DNA of 64,000 nt, from contig JADKFC010000006.1 of NCBI GenBank assembly GCA_016717655.1, positions 1 to 64,000 of the forward strand. Reading direction: 5' to 3'. Both the position numbers and the translations under genes were made by a program. Under the pieces are notes generated by a model that worked only from the letters and a program-made list of their open reading frames with translations, was not told where the DNA came from and ran no database searches. This stretch comes from Saprospiraceae bacterium. Lineage in GTDB: Bacteria; Bacteroidota; Bacteroidia; Chitinophagales; Saprospiraceae. Positions 37,881-48,238 of this stretch are shown in pieces (position 1 is the first letter of the stretch; every line of letters begins with the position of its first letter).

Positions 37881-38590
37881 TGGCGACAAATCAAAACATA
37901 GCCCTGGGTATTGAAAATATTGCTAATTTTCCTGTCCAAACAAATTTGTACAATAAATCAGCTTTCAATGCAGATACTGCAGAGATAAGCCCTGGATTTT
38001 ACCAATCAGATGCAAGGCAAATACACATGACGGAAGCCAAAATTAGAGTCATTAACAGCAGTACCAATAATAAGGCAGAACTGGAGGCAGCGTACAGGCA
38101 ACATTTTGAAGAATTGTACCGATACGCATTTTCTATGGTCAAAGACCAGGACCTGGCTGAGGATGTGGTTCAGTCGGTTTTTTTGGAGAGTTGGCAGGAT
38201 CGTACTAAAATGCATATTCATACTTCTTTGCGTGCTTATTTATTTAAAGCAGTATATTTTAAATGTTTGAATGAACTCAAACACCAGCAAGTAAAACAAA
38301 AATTTGAGTCATTTTTTACAGCCCGAACAGAGCTGGTTGTAAAAGAAGATCCTATGCAAACAGAATTGAAACAGAAAATAGAGGAAGCCTTACAGTTGCT
38401 GCCGCCGGAATGCAGAAAGGTATTTGAAATGTGCAAGCTGGAAGGCCTTAAGTATTATGAAGTAGCCGACAAACTTAAGATTTCACCCAAAACTGTGGAA
38501 AACCAAATGGGCAAAGCATTAAAAACTCTTAGGCAATACCTTTCTCGTTATCTTTTTCCAATCACCTTTTTAATATTATTCTGGTCATGA
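37880..38590 (+). CDS. ECF-type sigma factor with N-terminal extension
   Basis: 236 residues. Region 2 is YRQHFEELYRYAFSMVKDQD and LAEDVVQSVFLESWQDR; region 4 is ALQLLPPECRKVFEMCKLEG and YYEVADKLKISPKTVENQMG. The C-terminus has an unusual hydrophobic end (FPITFLILFW). The first 49 residues precede any sigma homology; the ATG at 38027 would remove them, but the ATG at 37880 couples directly to the preceding stop. It overlaps the FecR gene by 4 bases (ATGA). This order, with FecR and an STN protein downstream, is the standard sigma/anti-sigma layout of Bacteroidota. Confidence 0.88.
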   Translation: MATNQNIALGIENIANFPVQTNLYNKSAFNADTAEISPGFYQSDARQIHMTEAKIRVINSSTNNKAELEAAYRQHFEELYRYAFSMVKDQDLAEDVVQSVFLESWQDRTKMHIHTSLRAYLFKAVYFKCLNELKHQQVKQKFESFFTARTELVVKEDPMQTELKQKIEEALQLLPPECRKVFEMCKLEGLKYYEVADKLKISPKTVENQMGKALKTLRQYLSRYLFPITFLILFWS

Positions 38591-39519
38591 ATGTACCTTC
38601 CAATATAGACACTTTGATCGCCAAATACCTTAGTGGAGAAGCTTTGCCACATGAAGCAATTGATCTCGAGGACTGGTGCAATCAACAACCAGAAAATAGA
38701 AACTATTATAATGAAATGGCAAAAACACTTTCATTAATCGATGGCAAAAAGAGGTCTGTCCCATTAGTTTCTGCTTCTTACCGCCAATTGCAGCATAGAA
38801 TTGGAATTAAAAGGACTTATAGAGCCATGATTGCTGCTTCTTTTATAGCAATACTGTCGCTCGTCATTTTTACGATGAATGAAAAACAAGCTGGTAAAAC
38901 AATAATAGCTGGCAGCCAACCCCTTGAACATCAATTGATGGATCTAACCAGAATCAAGTTGAGTCCGGGAACTCGTTTAGAAATAGATCCCAATTACGGC
39001 AAGGAATCAAGAAAGGTAAGTTTGACTGGGGAGGCGACATTTGATGTGAAACATGATGAAACAAATAAATTTATAATCCATGCAGGTGGCGGTGTTTATC
39101 TAGAAGATTTGGGCACTCAATTTTTAGTAAAAGCAAAGCCTGATTCTGACACTTTATTTGTCATTGTTTCAGAGGGCATAGTGAGATTATTTGATGAAAG
39201 TGGCCATGAAATCATACTAAAGGCAGGCGAGAAGGCATGGTACATCCGGTCTTCCAAACAAATAATCACAGATCTGGATACCCGAGTGGTTAAATTTAAT
39301 TTTAACAACACTCGCCTTGACGAAGTAATTAGACTGCTGTCACAAACATACGATATCAAGGTCGAACTCGAACCAGCAATGATTGGCGAATGTAAACTCA
39401 CAACCCAGTTTTTTGATGAAGAGATTGCTACCATAATGACAGTTATCTGTGAAACGTTGGATTTTAGTTATGAGTACCATAATAATAAATACATCATAAA
39501 AGGTAAGCCATGTCAGTAA
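38587..39519 (+). CDS. FecR-type anti-sigma factor
   Basis: 310 residues. An N-terminal cytoplasmic region (YLSGEALPHEAIDLEDWCNQ) binds sigma in known cases. One transmembrane helix follows at about residues 83-98 (AASFIAILSLVIFTM), then a FecR domain (RIKLSPGTRLEIDPNYGKES, SLTGEATFDV, VYLEDLGTQFLVKA). The end is a DUF4974/STN-like segment (FNNTRLDEVIRLLSQTYDIK ... TIMTVICETLDFSYEYH). It spans the inner membrane and would pass an outer-membrane signal to the sigma factor. Overlaps with both neighbours (4 and 10 bases) indicate coupling. Confidence 0.92.
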   Translation: MNVPSNIDTLIAKYLSGEALPHEAIDLEDWCNQQPENRNYYNEMAKTLSLIDGKKRSVPLVSASYRQLQHRIGIKRTYRAMIAASFIAILSLVIFTMNEKQAGKTIIAGSQPLEHQLMDLTRIKLSPGTRLEIDPNYGKESRKVSLTGEATFDVKHDETNKFIIHAGGGVYLEDLGTQFLVKAKPDSDTLFVIVSEGIVRLFDESGHEIILKAGEKAWYIRSSKQIITDLDTRVVKFNFNNTRLDEVIRLLSQTYDIKVELEPAMIGECKLTTQFFDEEIATIMTVICETLDFSYEYHNNKYIIKGKPCQ

Positions 39520-41276
39520 GCAGGTATTTAATTTTACTCAGTTTATTATTTGAGGTATGGCACTTGACCGGCCAGCAAACTTGTCGGGTAGATTTGCGAT
39601 ATTATCAAGTGCCTGCTAAAGTTGTCTTTGATGCCATTCAGAAGCAGTGCGATGTAATTTTTTCTTATGGGGCATTTGATGATCAGACCAAGGTGTCAAT
39701 TCAGGTGGAAAATAGTTTGATTGGACCTGCGCTGGATCTGTTGACTCCACAAATAGGGATGAAATATGTTTTAAAAGACAAATACATCATCCTTAAACCG
39801 GAGGATGGCAATAAGATAGATGCAAGGATTTTGCTGTCTGGTGTTATTTTAGACAGCACTACACAAAAGCCGGTTAAATCTGCGACCATTTACATTAAGT
39901 CACTAAAAACCCTCGTAAATACCAATAGTCATGGTGAATTTAAATTGAATGTAAAGCCGGGGCGAAAATGGCTTACACTTAATATTGCCAAAGAAAGTTA
40001 TCCGGATACTACTATAGTAATAGCAATAGATAAATCAACGCCGTTAAACATCTATCTAAAAAAATATTCCAGGGTACCTATAAATGAAATGTACCCAATC
40101 GAAAGACAGTCTCCAGACCTTTCATCCCTGGATTCGCTGATTACGGATAGTTTTCCATCTATTGGGCCAATTCGTAAAAAAGGATTTTGGGAAACACTGG
40201 AAATAGACAAACCTGATTTTTCCAATATCAGTGAGAAGCTTTTAACAAAGGTGTCAATATCGTTGATCCCACCCATCAGTACCAACAAAATGCTGGCCTA
40301 CCACACCATAAATAATCTATCCTTAAATTTAATTGGGGGAAATTCGGCAGGAGTTGATGGTGTGGAATTGGGAGGAATTTACAACTACACCAAAGGAAAC
40401 GTGAATGGCTTGCAAGTGGGAGGTGTAGTAAATAGAGTATCAAACAATGTTACAGGTTTGCAGGTAGGCGGCATACTCAACTCCAATAGTGGCAATATGA
40501 AGGGTATCCAGGTAGCAGGAATTGTCAATTATACTGCAGACACAATGCAGGGTTTACAATTATCGGGTTTTCATCAACAGGCCGGAACATTGATTGGCTT
40601 ACAGGCCGCCGGCTTTTACAATGAAGTTAAATCCATCTCAGGTGGCCAGTTGTCTGGCTTTTACAACCAAAGTCAACATCTCAAAGGCTTGCAGATTTCA
40701 GGCTTTGTCAATTACACCGATACCCTTGAAGGGGTTCAACTTGGGATCATCAATATCAGTAAGTATGGTAAAGCAGGATTGGGATTTGGCTTGTTTAATT
40801 ATATAGGTAATGGTTATCACAAAGTTGAGCTTGCTTATAATGCTGAACAAACCTTGCAGCTGGGTATCAGATCAGGTTGGCCTGCACTGTATCTACATTA
40901 TTTTTTGGGCTGGAACCAAAGTGTGAAAGACAGTACTTTTATTCAGGGTGGTTTTGGGCTGGCGTCTTCTTTGCCATTGTCCAATCACTTTACTTTTGAG
41001 GTCGATGCCACCATGAGGTCCAATAGGGTATTCCAGCATTTTCAGGACTGGCAGTTCAATTTTCACAACCAGCTATTTTTAGGGTTTGCCTGGCAACCAT
41101 TCAGAAAATTGGGCCTTAGAACTGGAGCTGTGCTAAATCATTTTTGGTATGATCCCAATGACAGGGCTAACTTATCATACAATGAAATATCAGGCAAAGG
41201 GTTTTATGAAAATACCGATGCAGATTTTAGCCATAAACTTTGGTGGGGCTGGCAGGTTTCTTTGTTATTCTTTTAA
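39510..41276 (+). CDS. STN-domain protein with carboxypeptidase-regulatory domain, LA_2272-like surface repeats and a barrel-like end
   Basis: 588 residues. A signal peptide (MSVSRYLILLSLLFEVWHLTG) is followed by an STN secretin/TonB short domain (YYQVPAKVVFDAIQKQCDVIF ... PQIGMKYVLKDKYIILK split around residue 60-85). A CarboxypepD_reg-like domain comes next (ILLSGVILDSTTQKPVKSAT). Residues about 275-430 hold around eight 21-22-residue repeats of the type GLQVGGVVNRVSNNVT, as in LA_2272-type surface repeat proteins. The last 150 residues alternate in barrel-like strands. In normal FecA-type systems the STN domain is carried by the TonB receptor; here it is on a protein without a plug. By position it should signal to the FecR protein with which it overlaps by 10 bases. 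Confidence 0.8.
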   Translation: MSVSRYLILLSLLFEVWHLTGQQTCRVDLRYYQVPAKVVFDAIQKQCDVIFSYGAFDDQTKVSIQVENSLIGPALDLLTPQIGMKYVLKDKYIILKPEDGNKIDARILLSGVILDSTTQKPVKSATIYIKSLKTLVNTNSHGEFKLNVKPGRKWLTLNIAKESYPDTTIVIAIDKSTPLNIYLKKYSRVPINEMYPIERQSPDLSSLDSLITDSFPSIGPIRKKGFWETLEIDKPDFSNISEKLLTKVSISLIPPISTNKMLAYHTINNLSLNLIGGNSAGVDGVELGGIYNYTKGNVNGLQVGGVVNRVSNNVTGLQVGGILNSNSGNMKGIQVAGIVNYTADTMQGLQLSGFHQQAGTLIGLQAAGFYNEVKSISGGQLSGFYNQSQHLKGLQISGFVNYTDTLEGVQLGIINISKYGKAGLGFGLFNYIGNGYHKVELAYNAEQTLQLGIRSGWPALYLHYFLGWNQSVKDSTFIQGGFGLASSLPLSNHFTFEVDATMRSNRVFQHFQDWQFNFHNQLFLGFAWQPFRKLGLRTGAVLNHFWYDPNDRANLSYNEISGKGFYENTDADFSHKLWWGWQVSLLFF

Positions 41277-41299
41277 CAACATATAAATATTAACCCTCC

Positions 41300-42400
41300 T
41301 TATTTTGAATAGACAAATCCCAGTTGTTTTTTTACATTTTCCGGCAATCCAGGCAACTCAGATCTAGGTATAAGTAAGGTTGATATGTTGTGAAAATCTT
41401 TAAATATATTGTGTCTCTGAGCAGTTTCATTGAGATAGTCATGACCGCTACTACCGCCGGTACCCACTTTTCTGCCGAGCATTCTCAAAACCATTTGCGC
41501 GTGTCGATACCTCCAGGTAGTCAGCAACTCATCAATATCTACGATGCACAATAAGAATCGATAAGGAAGCTGGAGCAAGGGTTCTTCATTGTACAAATTA
41601 ATCATCAGAGCGGCAAGGGTAGCCTTGTAGCTCAATCGTTGACGTCCTTCTGCAACTAGCTGTTGGTGGAACTGTTCATCAAGAATGGTTTGAAAGTAGG
41701 TATCAGTACTGCCCATCATTCTAATGCGCATTTCTTTGTCCTTGTCTGAAAGATAAGCTGAATTCCTAATGGCGTGCTCTTCTTTGTTCAACATGCGCTC
41801 AACGGCTGCCCTGTACTCCTGAAGAAAGTCAAAATTTTCAAATTGCAGGAAGGGGATGCGTTCAAGCCATGTTTCAACTGCCTTAAAGAGGTTCTTTTCT
41901 TTAATAATATGATCCAGTTCCGTTTTTTGCTCATCGGAGAAAAATGCGGCATAATGGTGGCCTGCATAGGTCATTCTTTCATCTTCCGGTAAGCCCAAGA
42001 GGTTCTCCACTTTTCGGAATTGATAACTTTGAAAGCCTGATGCAGGGAACAAATAATTCCTGAAATCAAGAAAATCAAGCGGAGTCATGGATTCCATAAT
42101 GGGTATATGATCTACCAATAATTTGAATATCTGGATCACCCTGTTTAATCGCGCAATCGCAGTGCCAATATTTTTTTCATCCACTACATCAGTAGTAAAC
42201 ATATTAATCACCGATTCCAATTCATGAATGATTTGTTTGAACCAGATTTCATAACTCTGGTGAACAATAATAAATAGCATTTCTTCATGGGCTTCACCTG
42301 TTTCCATTTCTGCGGAACGTTGATTTTGTGCAGAAAGAAGTTGCTCAAGTGCAAGATAGCTTTGGTAGTGAATGGAAGAGTATTTTTGCGGCGTGTCCAT
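41300..42400 (-). CDS. kynA: Tryptophan 2,3-dioxygenase
   Basis: 366-residue haem enzyme that opens the indole ring of tryptophan to N-formylkynurenine, the first step of the kynurenine pathway; cytoplasmic. The active-site stretch is HEEMLFIIVHQSYEIWFKQI (His47). LDFLDFRNYLFPASGFQSYQ binds substrate and haem. The proximal haem histidine lies in TWRYRHAQMVLRMLGR, followed by the conserved GTGGSSGHDYL. Later kynurenine genes are not in the window. A perfect -7 box is at 42432-42439. It converges with the STN gene with 23 bases between stops. Confidence 0.95.
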   Translation of the reverse strand: MDTPQKYSSIHYQSYLALEQLLSAQNQRSAEMETGEAHEEMLFIIVHQSYEIWFKQIIHELESVINMFTTDVVDEKNIGTAIARLNRVIQIFKLLVDHIPIMESMTPLDFLDFRNYLFPASGFQSYQFRKVENLLGLPEDERMTYAGHHYAAFFSDEQKTELDHIIKEKNLFKAVETWLERIPFLQFENFDFLQEYRAAVERMLNKEEHAIRNSAYLSDKDKEMRIRMMGSTDTYFQTILDEQFHQQLVAEGRQRLSYKATLAALMINLYNEEPLLQLPYRFLLCIVDIDELLTTWRYRHAQMVLRMLGRKVGTGGSSGHDYLNETAQRHNIFKDFHNISTLLIPRSELPGLPENVKKQLGFVYSK

Positions 42401-42431
42401 TATTTATTGTTACAATTTGGTTAGGTAATCA

Positions 42432-42439
42432 CAAAGATA
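42432..42439 (-). promoter_or_regulatory. -7 box for tryptophan 2,3-dioxygenase
   Basis: The minus strand reads TATCTTTG (TAnnTTTG), about 32 bases before the ATG at 42400. Confidence 0.5.
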
Positions 42440-42575
42440 CCATTTCTGCTCATTTTTTGGTTTTTAGCCAACTTGTTAAGAGGGTGTTTTTAGTTAAATT
42501 CTATTTTGATATTTTGTTAAAAATGGCTTTATTTACACAAATAAAAAGCCTCAAAAGCTTTTAAATTCAAGAGCA

Positions 42576-45500
42576 ATGAACAAAATTTTTAACTGGGGGA
42601 GCATCGTCTTTGTTTTGTTCTTCCTTACACCCATGTTTGCCCAACCTGTGATAGATGGCACTTTTGACGGTGAAACGGTTTGGGGACCTCCTGTGTCAAC
42701 TGCAGATTTGTCGCCTGGTTGGGCCAATGCCAATGCAAAGAAGTTTTACGTATTAGAAATGGGGGCATATGTCTATATGGGTGCTGAAATAACAGCTTCC
42801 TCCTGGATGAATTGGGCTTTTACCATACATAGTAAGGCAGGTGGCGGTGATTATGATTCCTGGTCCAGAAGTATTGATTACACCAATACCAATAAAATTG
42901 ACTTCATCGTCCGGGGGCATTTTAATGGTTATGCTGAATTTCATACATGGAACGGCAGTTCCTGGGCAGGCCTCGGCTCTGCACTTGCATCAACCGAATA
43001 TGCTGAAAACATTACAGGTTCTGACCAAAATGGGTGGGTCGAGGTGCGAATACTCAAAAGCGCAATAATGAGTCCTGCTCTTGCTGACCTTCAGTTTTAT
43101 ATAACGGGTGATCAAAATGCCCATGGTTCATTTGATGCGGTACCCAATGATGATAATAGCACTTCCTGGAATCAGTCTTCCAACAGAAGCCCTCTTGATA
43201 ATCATGTTACCAATATCAATATGGGAGGTGGACCCGTGGTGCTTGTCACCCCTTCCTTGCCTGCTGAAACATCACCATTTGTCGTTACATTTAATGCTTC
43301 ATTGACCGCACTGGCCGGAAGCACAAAGGTTTACCTGCATGCTGGTGTTTCGACTGATCCTGAAAATGTACTGGCATTTAGTCATGTTGTTGGAAATTGG
43401 GGCCAGGATGATGGCATTGGTGAAATGACTTCAATTGGTGCTAACCAATGGCAAATTACCATACCCAATGCCATGACCTACTTTGGTGTCAATAATTTGG
43501 ATGATTTATTTGGCTTAAATTTTTTGTTCCGATCCGCAGATGGATCGCTCAAGGAAGACAACAATGGCAGCAATTATTTCAATGCAATAAATCCAGGCAA
43601 CTACATCAAAATTTTATCACCGGAATACAGTCCTTTTATGACAGAAACCGGCGTTGGTTTTGATGCCACAATAGCAGCCAGTAGCAATGCCGATAGCTGG
43701 ATGCTTGAAGAACTCGATCCAATGAGCCAGCTACCTATAGATACAATTACAACTTTAATTTCAAACGACACCTTTGACTGGGAAATGACCCTCACCAATA
43801 CAACCTTACATTTGTATCGTATTAGTGCTGTTTTTGGTCCCGACACCAGGATTAAAAAATTTGAGGTACTTGCCCATAATGCGGTAATTGAAGAAGAAAG
43901 GCCCTCCTGGGTGAATCCTGGAATAAACTACCACGTTGGAGATTCTACTAAAGCTACCTTGGTTTTGCACGCACCGGTATTTACCAGATTCTATAAAGGC
44001 AATTCAGGACCTCCCGCTGTTCCATCGGGTACCAATCCCACAGAAGCAAAGTCAATCGTTTATGTGGTAGGTGATTTCAATAATTGGACTCCATCTGAAT
44101 CATTTAAAATGAAACGGGACAGAGACGGCTGGGATGGCACCAATGATGCGGATAATGATGGAGATCGTGGTGATTACTGGTGGATAGAACTGAGCGGCCT
44201 TGAAACTGATACTTCTTATGTGTTTCAATACCTCATGGATGGTGGAGTACAAGTGGCAGATCCCTATGCCCATCAGATTAGCGACGCCGATGATGCTTTG
44301 ATCAGCCCTTTTATCTTTCCAGATCTGCCAAATTATCCATCACAGGCTGTAGACAGGGCCTCAGTCCTTAAAGATTAGACAAGATTCATTTGAATGGACT
44401 GCCTCTGTTTTTGCTAAGCCCTCGACCAACGAACTTAATATTTATGAACTTCATTTTAGAGATTTTACAGAAGAAGGCACTTATTTAGCAGCCATTGATA
44501 AGCTCGATTACATAAGGAGCCTTGGTATCAATGCCATTCATGTCATGCCTATATCAGAATTTGAGGGCAATTCAAGTTGGGGCTATAATCCCAATTTTTA
44601 CCTGGCTCCTGACAAGGCCTATGGTACTGCCAACGACCTGAAAAAATTTATTGATGAGTGCCATAAAAGAAAAATTCAGGTTTTCAATGATATGGTTCTC
44701 AACCATGCTTTTTTATCCAATGTGATGGCTAAAATGTATTGGAATGAAAGCGACGGCAAACCAGCTTCAGATAATCCATGGTTTAATCCGGATCACAAAA
44801 TGATCGCTGAACCTGCTGGCTGGTGGGGAGTAGACTGGAATCACGAAAGTGAACATACCCGCAATTTTGTAGATAGGGTCCTCGACCATTGGCTTCAGGA
44901 ATTTAAATTTGATGGATTTAGATTTGATTTTACCAAAGGATTTGGACAAACCGCTCAGGATCCAGGCGACCCTTGGGCATCTTCTTATGATCAGGATAGG
45001 ATAGATATTCTTAAGAGAATGGTATCTGGCATGTGGTTGAGGAATCCCGGGTCTGTTGCCATTTTTGAACACCTTGCCGTAAATGCTGAAGATAAGGTTT
45101 TGGCCGACTTTGGTATTAGTATGTGGAGTGGGGTAGGCCACCACAATGATGTTAAATCCTTTGTTTTGGGTTGGAATGGCGACAATCCCAATCTTTATGA
45201 ATCCGGTATATACAATACACCCTCCCGCAATTTTACATTTGCCAATTGGATCTCCTATCCTGAAAGTCACGATGAAGAGAGATTGGGTTATGAGTTGATG
45301 CAATTTTTCAACGGACCTAAGACCAAAGATAATATGATAAACCGCCTTAAAATCGGGTATAATTTTAATCTGTTGTTTCCCGGGCCAAGAATGCTCTGGC
45401 AAATGGGAGAATTGGGCTATGATGTTAGCATAAACTTTAATGGAAGAACAGGTGAAAAGCCTGTAAAATGGGATTATTTTCAAGATGATAAAAGAAAGGA

Positions 45501-46266
45501 ATTGTATACTCAGATCTCCCATATTTTGAAATTGAGAAATACTTATCCGCTTTATACAATAAGCCCTGATTATGGAAATATAGGCTTAGGCGTCGGAAAC
45601 ATTGCCATTCCTCGAAGAATGATGTTAAACGATGGAAATGGACATTACGTAATCTGTGTTGCTAATCTGGATCCTGCTGTCAGCCATGATGTGGTACCAG
45701 GTTTTCCGGTCAACGGCACCTGGTATAAATATAATGGCACAACCGCAGAAGATGGCACTACTTTTAATGTCACCTCATCTTCAGATTTGTATAATTTGTC
45801 ACCGTCTGCAACATACCTGTTTACAAACTTTGAAGCCGAACCTTGCCAATGGGTATACAAATCAGGAGACTCGGGGCCGGGTACTTTAAGACATGCAGTT
45901 TCATGTGCTGCCGAAGGTGATACGCTGCTTTTTAGCTATCCCGTTCTTCTGGACACAATTTACCTGATGAGTCCAATTGAAATTGATAAAAACCTGGTTA
46001 TTATAGCCGAAACAGGAGGTCGTTTGGTGATCAATGCAGCCAATACGGACAGAATTTTTGATGTTTTGCCTGGTAAGACACTCCAATTAGAAAATGCAAC
46101 TCTTCTAGCTGGCTCAGAAGATGATGGGAGCTGTATTAGCAATCAAGGTATGCTGATCTTACAAAATACGTATTGCAAAAAAGGAAACAATCTGGCTTCA
46201 AATAGTACCATCCACAACCTCGGCAGCGGGGTGGTGGAATATAGGGGCGCTAATTCTGTTGAATAA
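42576..46266 (+). CDS. Secreted GH13 alpha-amylase-family enzyme with extra N- and C-terminal domains, one frame break
   Basis: About 1,230 residues after repair. Signal peptide MNKIFNWGSIVFVLFFLTPMF, then a CBM9-like domain (PVIDGTFDGETVWGPPV ... KIDFIVRGHFNG), a middle beta-domain, and a CBM48-like domain (IVYVVGDFNNWTPSESFKMK). The GH13 barrel follows: NELNIYELHFRDFTEEG, DMVLNHAF, catalytic Asp in FDGFRFDFTKGFG, acid Glu in VAIFEHLA and the HD of SYPESHDEERLG. The tail from YKSGDSGPGTLRHAVSCAAEG resembles the Pmp/right-handed beta-helix start rather than a type IX tail. The frame breaks at 44370-44372; removing one A gives VLKIRQDSFEWTASVF. Substrate is probably alpha-glucan (starch, glycogen or pullulan). 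Confidence 0.88.
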
Positions 46267-46276
46267 AAAAATAATT

Positions 46277-46948
46277 TTACTTCACATTCAACGAAATCCA
46301 TTTTTCAAACAGTGCCCAGTCTCCTTCAACCATTTCAAGATAAAGGGAGGGCTGACCTTTTGATCTTTTTTTAGAGCCAAGCCAAGCTCCTTTTATTTCC
46401 GGATGATTGAAAAGCTTTATTCTGTAGCTGGTGTGAAGTGGATAACTAAAACCTGCTTTGTTTAAATCGGCTAATAGACTTGGGGTGATAAAGATGCTAA
46501 ACGGAATGGTATTGCCTTTAAACATTAACTGTAGCTGTACATTACAGGCACTACAACTCTGATCTTCTCCCGGCCGTATGTACACAATCTCAGTCAAATA
46601 AACGGAATCTCTGTACACTTTATGCACCTTGGAATCAATGTGGATGTACTCAAAAAAATTCTTATAGTAATAGGCACGGAAGCTTTGCTCTATATACTCT
46701 CGGGCATCTTGAGGCCCCTTCGGAACTGAAGGACCATATTGGTATTGTAGTTTAAATCCTTCACCTGACAGAAATCCAGATTGCAAAATACTTTCTAGTG
46801 AGTCAGTACTACTGCTATTACTACTACAAGTGCAATTGTTGAAAACAAAACTGCCCAAATTGCAGGATGGAATAACAATCTTTTTGTGAAGACTACAAGC
46901 CCCAAGAGACAATAGAAATACTACAAACAAACTAATTTTCAACTTCAT
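46277..46948 (-). CDS. Hypothetical lipoprotein
   Basis: 223 residues with a clear lipoprotein signal, MKLKISLFVVFLLSLGAC, giving Cys18 as the lipid site. A Cys/Ser-rich stretch follows (NNCTCSSNSSSTDS), and a CSACN motif appears in the middle (about residue 133). The rest is mixed alpha/beta with no family that I recognise. It overlaps the upstream serine hydrolase gene by 17 bases, so it is the last gene of a three-gene leftward unit with the hydrolase and the sortilin-like protein. Confidence 0.75.
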   Translation of the reverse strand: MKLKISLFVVFLLSLGACSLHKKIVIPSCNLGSFVFNNCTCSSNSSSTDSLESILQSGFLSGEGFKLQYQYGPSVPKGPQDAREYIEQSFRAYYYKNFFEYIHIDSKVHKVYRDSVYLTEIVYIRPGEDQSCSACNVQLQLMFKGNTIPFSIFITPSLLADLNKAGFSYPLHTSYRIKLFNHPEIKGAWLGSKKRSKGQPSLYLEMVEGDWALFEKWISLNVK

Positions 46949-48238
46949 TAATAATGGTTTTTAGGAGTTGGTTAAAATCAATGTCTGCTAAACCAAGTCT
47001 AACTATCACTAATTCTTGGGTAGGACAAATGGCCACCAATTGTCCCTGATATCCATCCATAGTAAACATGTCATGGGGAGCATCAGGATAGCTTATGCCA
47101 TTTTTATTCAACCAGAAATGGCCACCGTACCGTCCCTGCGAACCTGGTGCCTCTAACTGAACAAAGTCAATCCAACTACTGTCTATCAATTGAGTGCCTT
47201 GCCAATTTCCTTTTTTTAAAAACAACCGGCCAAGTTTTAGCCAATCTTGTCCCGTGGCATACATGTAAGATGACCCCAGGTAGGTGCCGCTTTCATCTGG
47301 TTCAATCCAGGCATGTTGAAGGTCCAGTGCATGAAACAAAGCTGTATGCGGAAAAGTTAAATAAGCCTTAGATGTATTGAATTTTGATTTTAAAATGCCA
47401 CTTATCAAATTAGTGGTACCTGAAGAGTACTCCCAATGTTTCTCACCAAATGATAACTTTTTGATCTGTTCAAACACATTGTCACTGTCAAATAACATTT
47501 TTGTGGCACTGCTGTATTGATTGTAGTTTTCTTCCCAATCAAGCCCACTTCGCATTTGCAATAAATCTTTTAAGGTTGTATTTGATTTATAAGGATCTGA
47601 TGATGTATTAAAAGGCCGCTCATCTAATGATAGTTGTCCTTTCTTAGCCAGGATTCCTGCACAGGCACTGATAACCGATTTTGTCATCGACCAGCCCAAT
47701 AGTGGGGTATTTCGGCTTATACCATTGGCATATTGTTCATAAATCATTTTATCCTTATGCAAAATCAAAAGCGCCCTCGTTTTTTTATTAGAAACGCTAA
47801 AGCTTTCATCAAACGCCAGGGTGTCAATTTTATTTTTAGCCTCTCTGCTAAGGCTTGAAGTTGTAACATATTGCCATGGAAGGGCTTGTTTATTTGAATC
47901 AGGAGTGGCAGTAAAAACAACGTGATAATCATCCTTCCCTTTTAGCAAAATACAACCCAGTCCGTTGCGGTATACCGCCGTTTTTTTAGAAATACCAAAA
48001 AAGGAACTGGAAACTGATTTTGATTTTTCGTCAATGGTAAAGCTCGCTAAAGAAAATAATCCTCCGCTCAAATCTTCCTGCACAATTTGTTTTTCTGATC
48101 TGTTGATCTCAAAGTGACAGCTGCAAACAGTTCGAGCTACGTATCCATTTAAAACTCTTGTTTGAGGTAGGACATACCATAGGGCTCCGCTCAATGCAAC
48201 AAAATAAAGATGAAAATCTGCCTTCGTTTGTTCAACAT
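46932..48238 (-). CDS. Serine hydrolase of the class C beta-lactamase/penicillin-binding fold, frame broken near start
   Basis: About 435 residues after repair. The nucleophile motif SxxK is SMTKSV, the second motif is YSS in WEYSSGTTN, and the later parts (QMRSGLDWEENY, YMYATGQDWLKLGRLFLKKG) are typical of the beta-lactamase domain of PF00144. Members include peptidases, esterases and carboxypeptidases; substrate cannot be assigned. The frame is open only from a TTG at 48194. Adding one base to the four-A run at 48201-48204 joins it to an ATG at 48238 and yields a membrane anchor (MLNKRRQIFIFIFVALSGAL). That ATG overlaps the stop of the upstream gene (TAATG), supporting the repair and translational coupling. 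Confidence 0.82.

Noticed and set aside
44767..45522. A 251-residue leftward open frame inside the GH13 gene
   Set aside because: It is opposite the conserved catalytic barrel and shows no family features.
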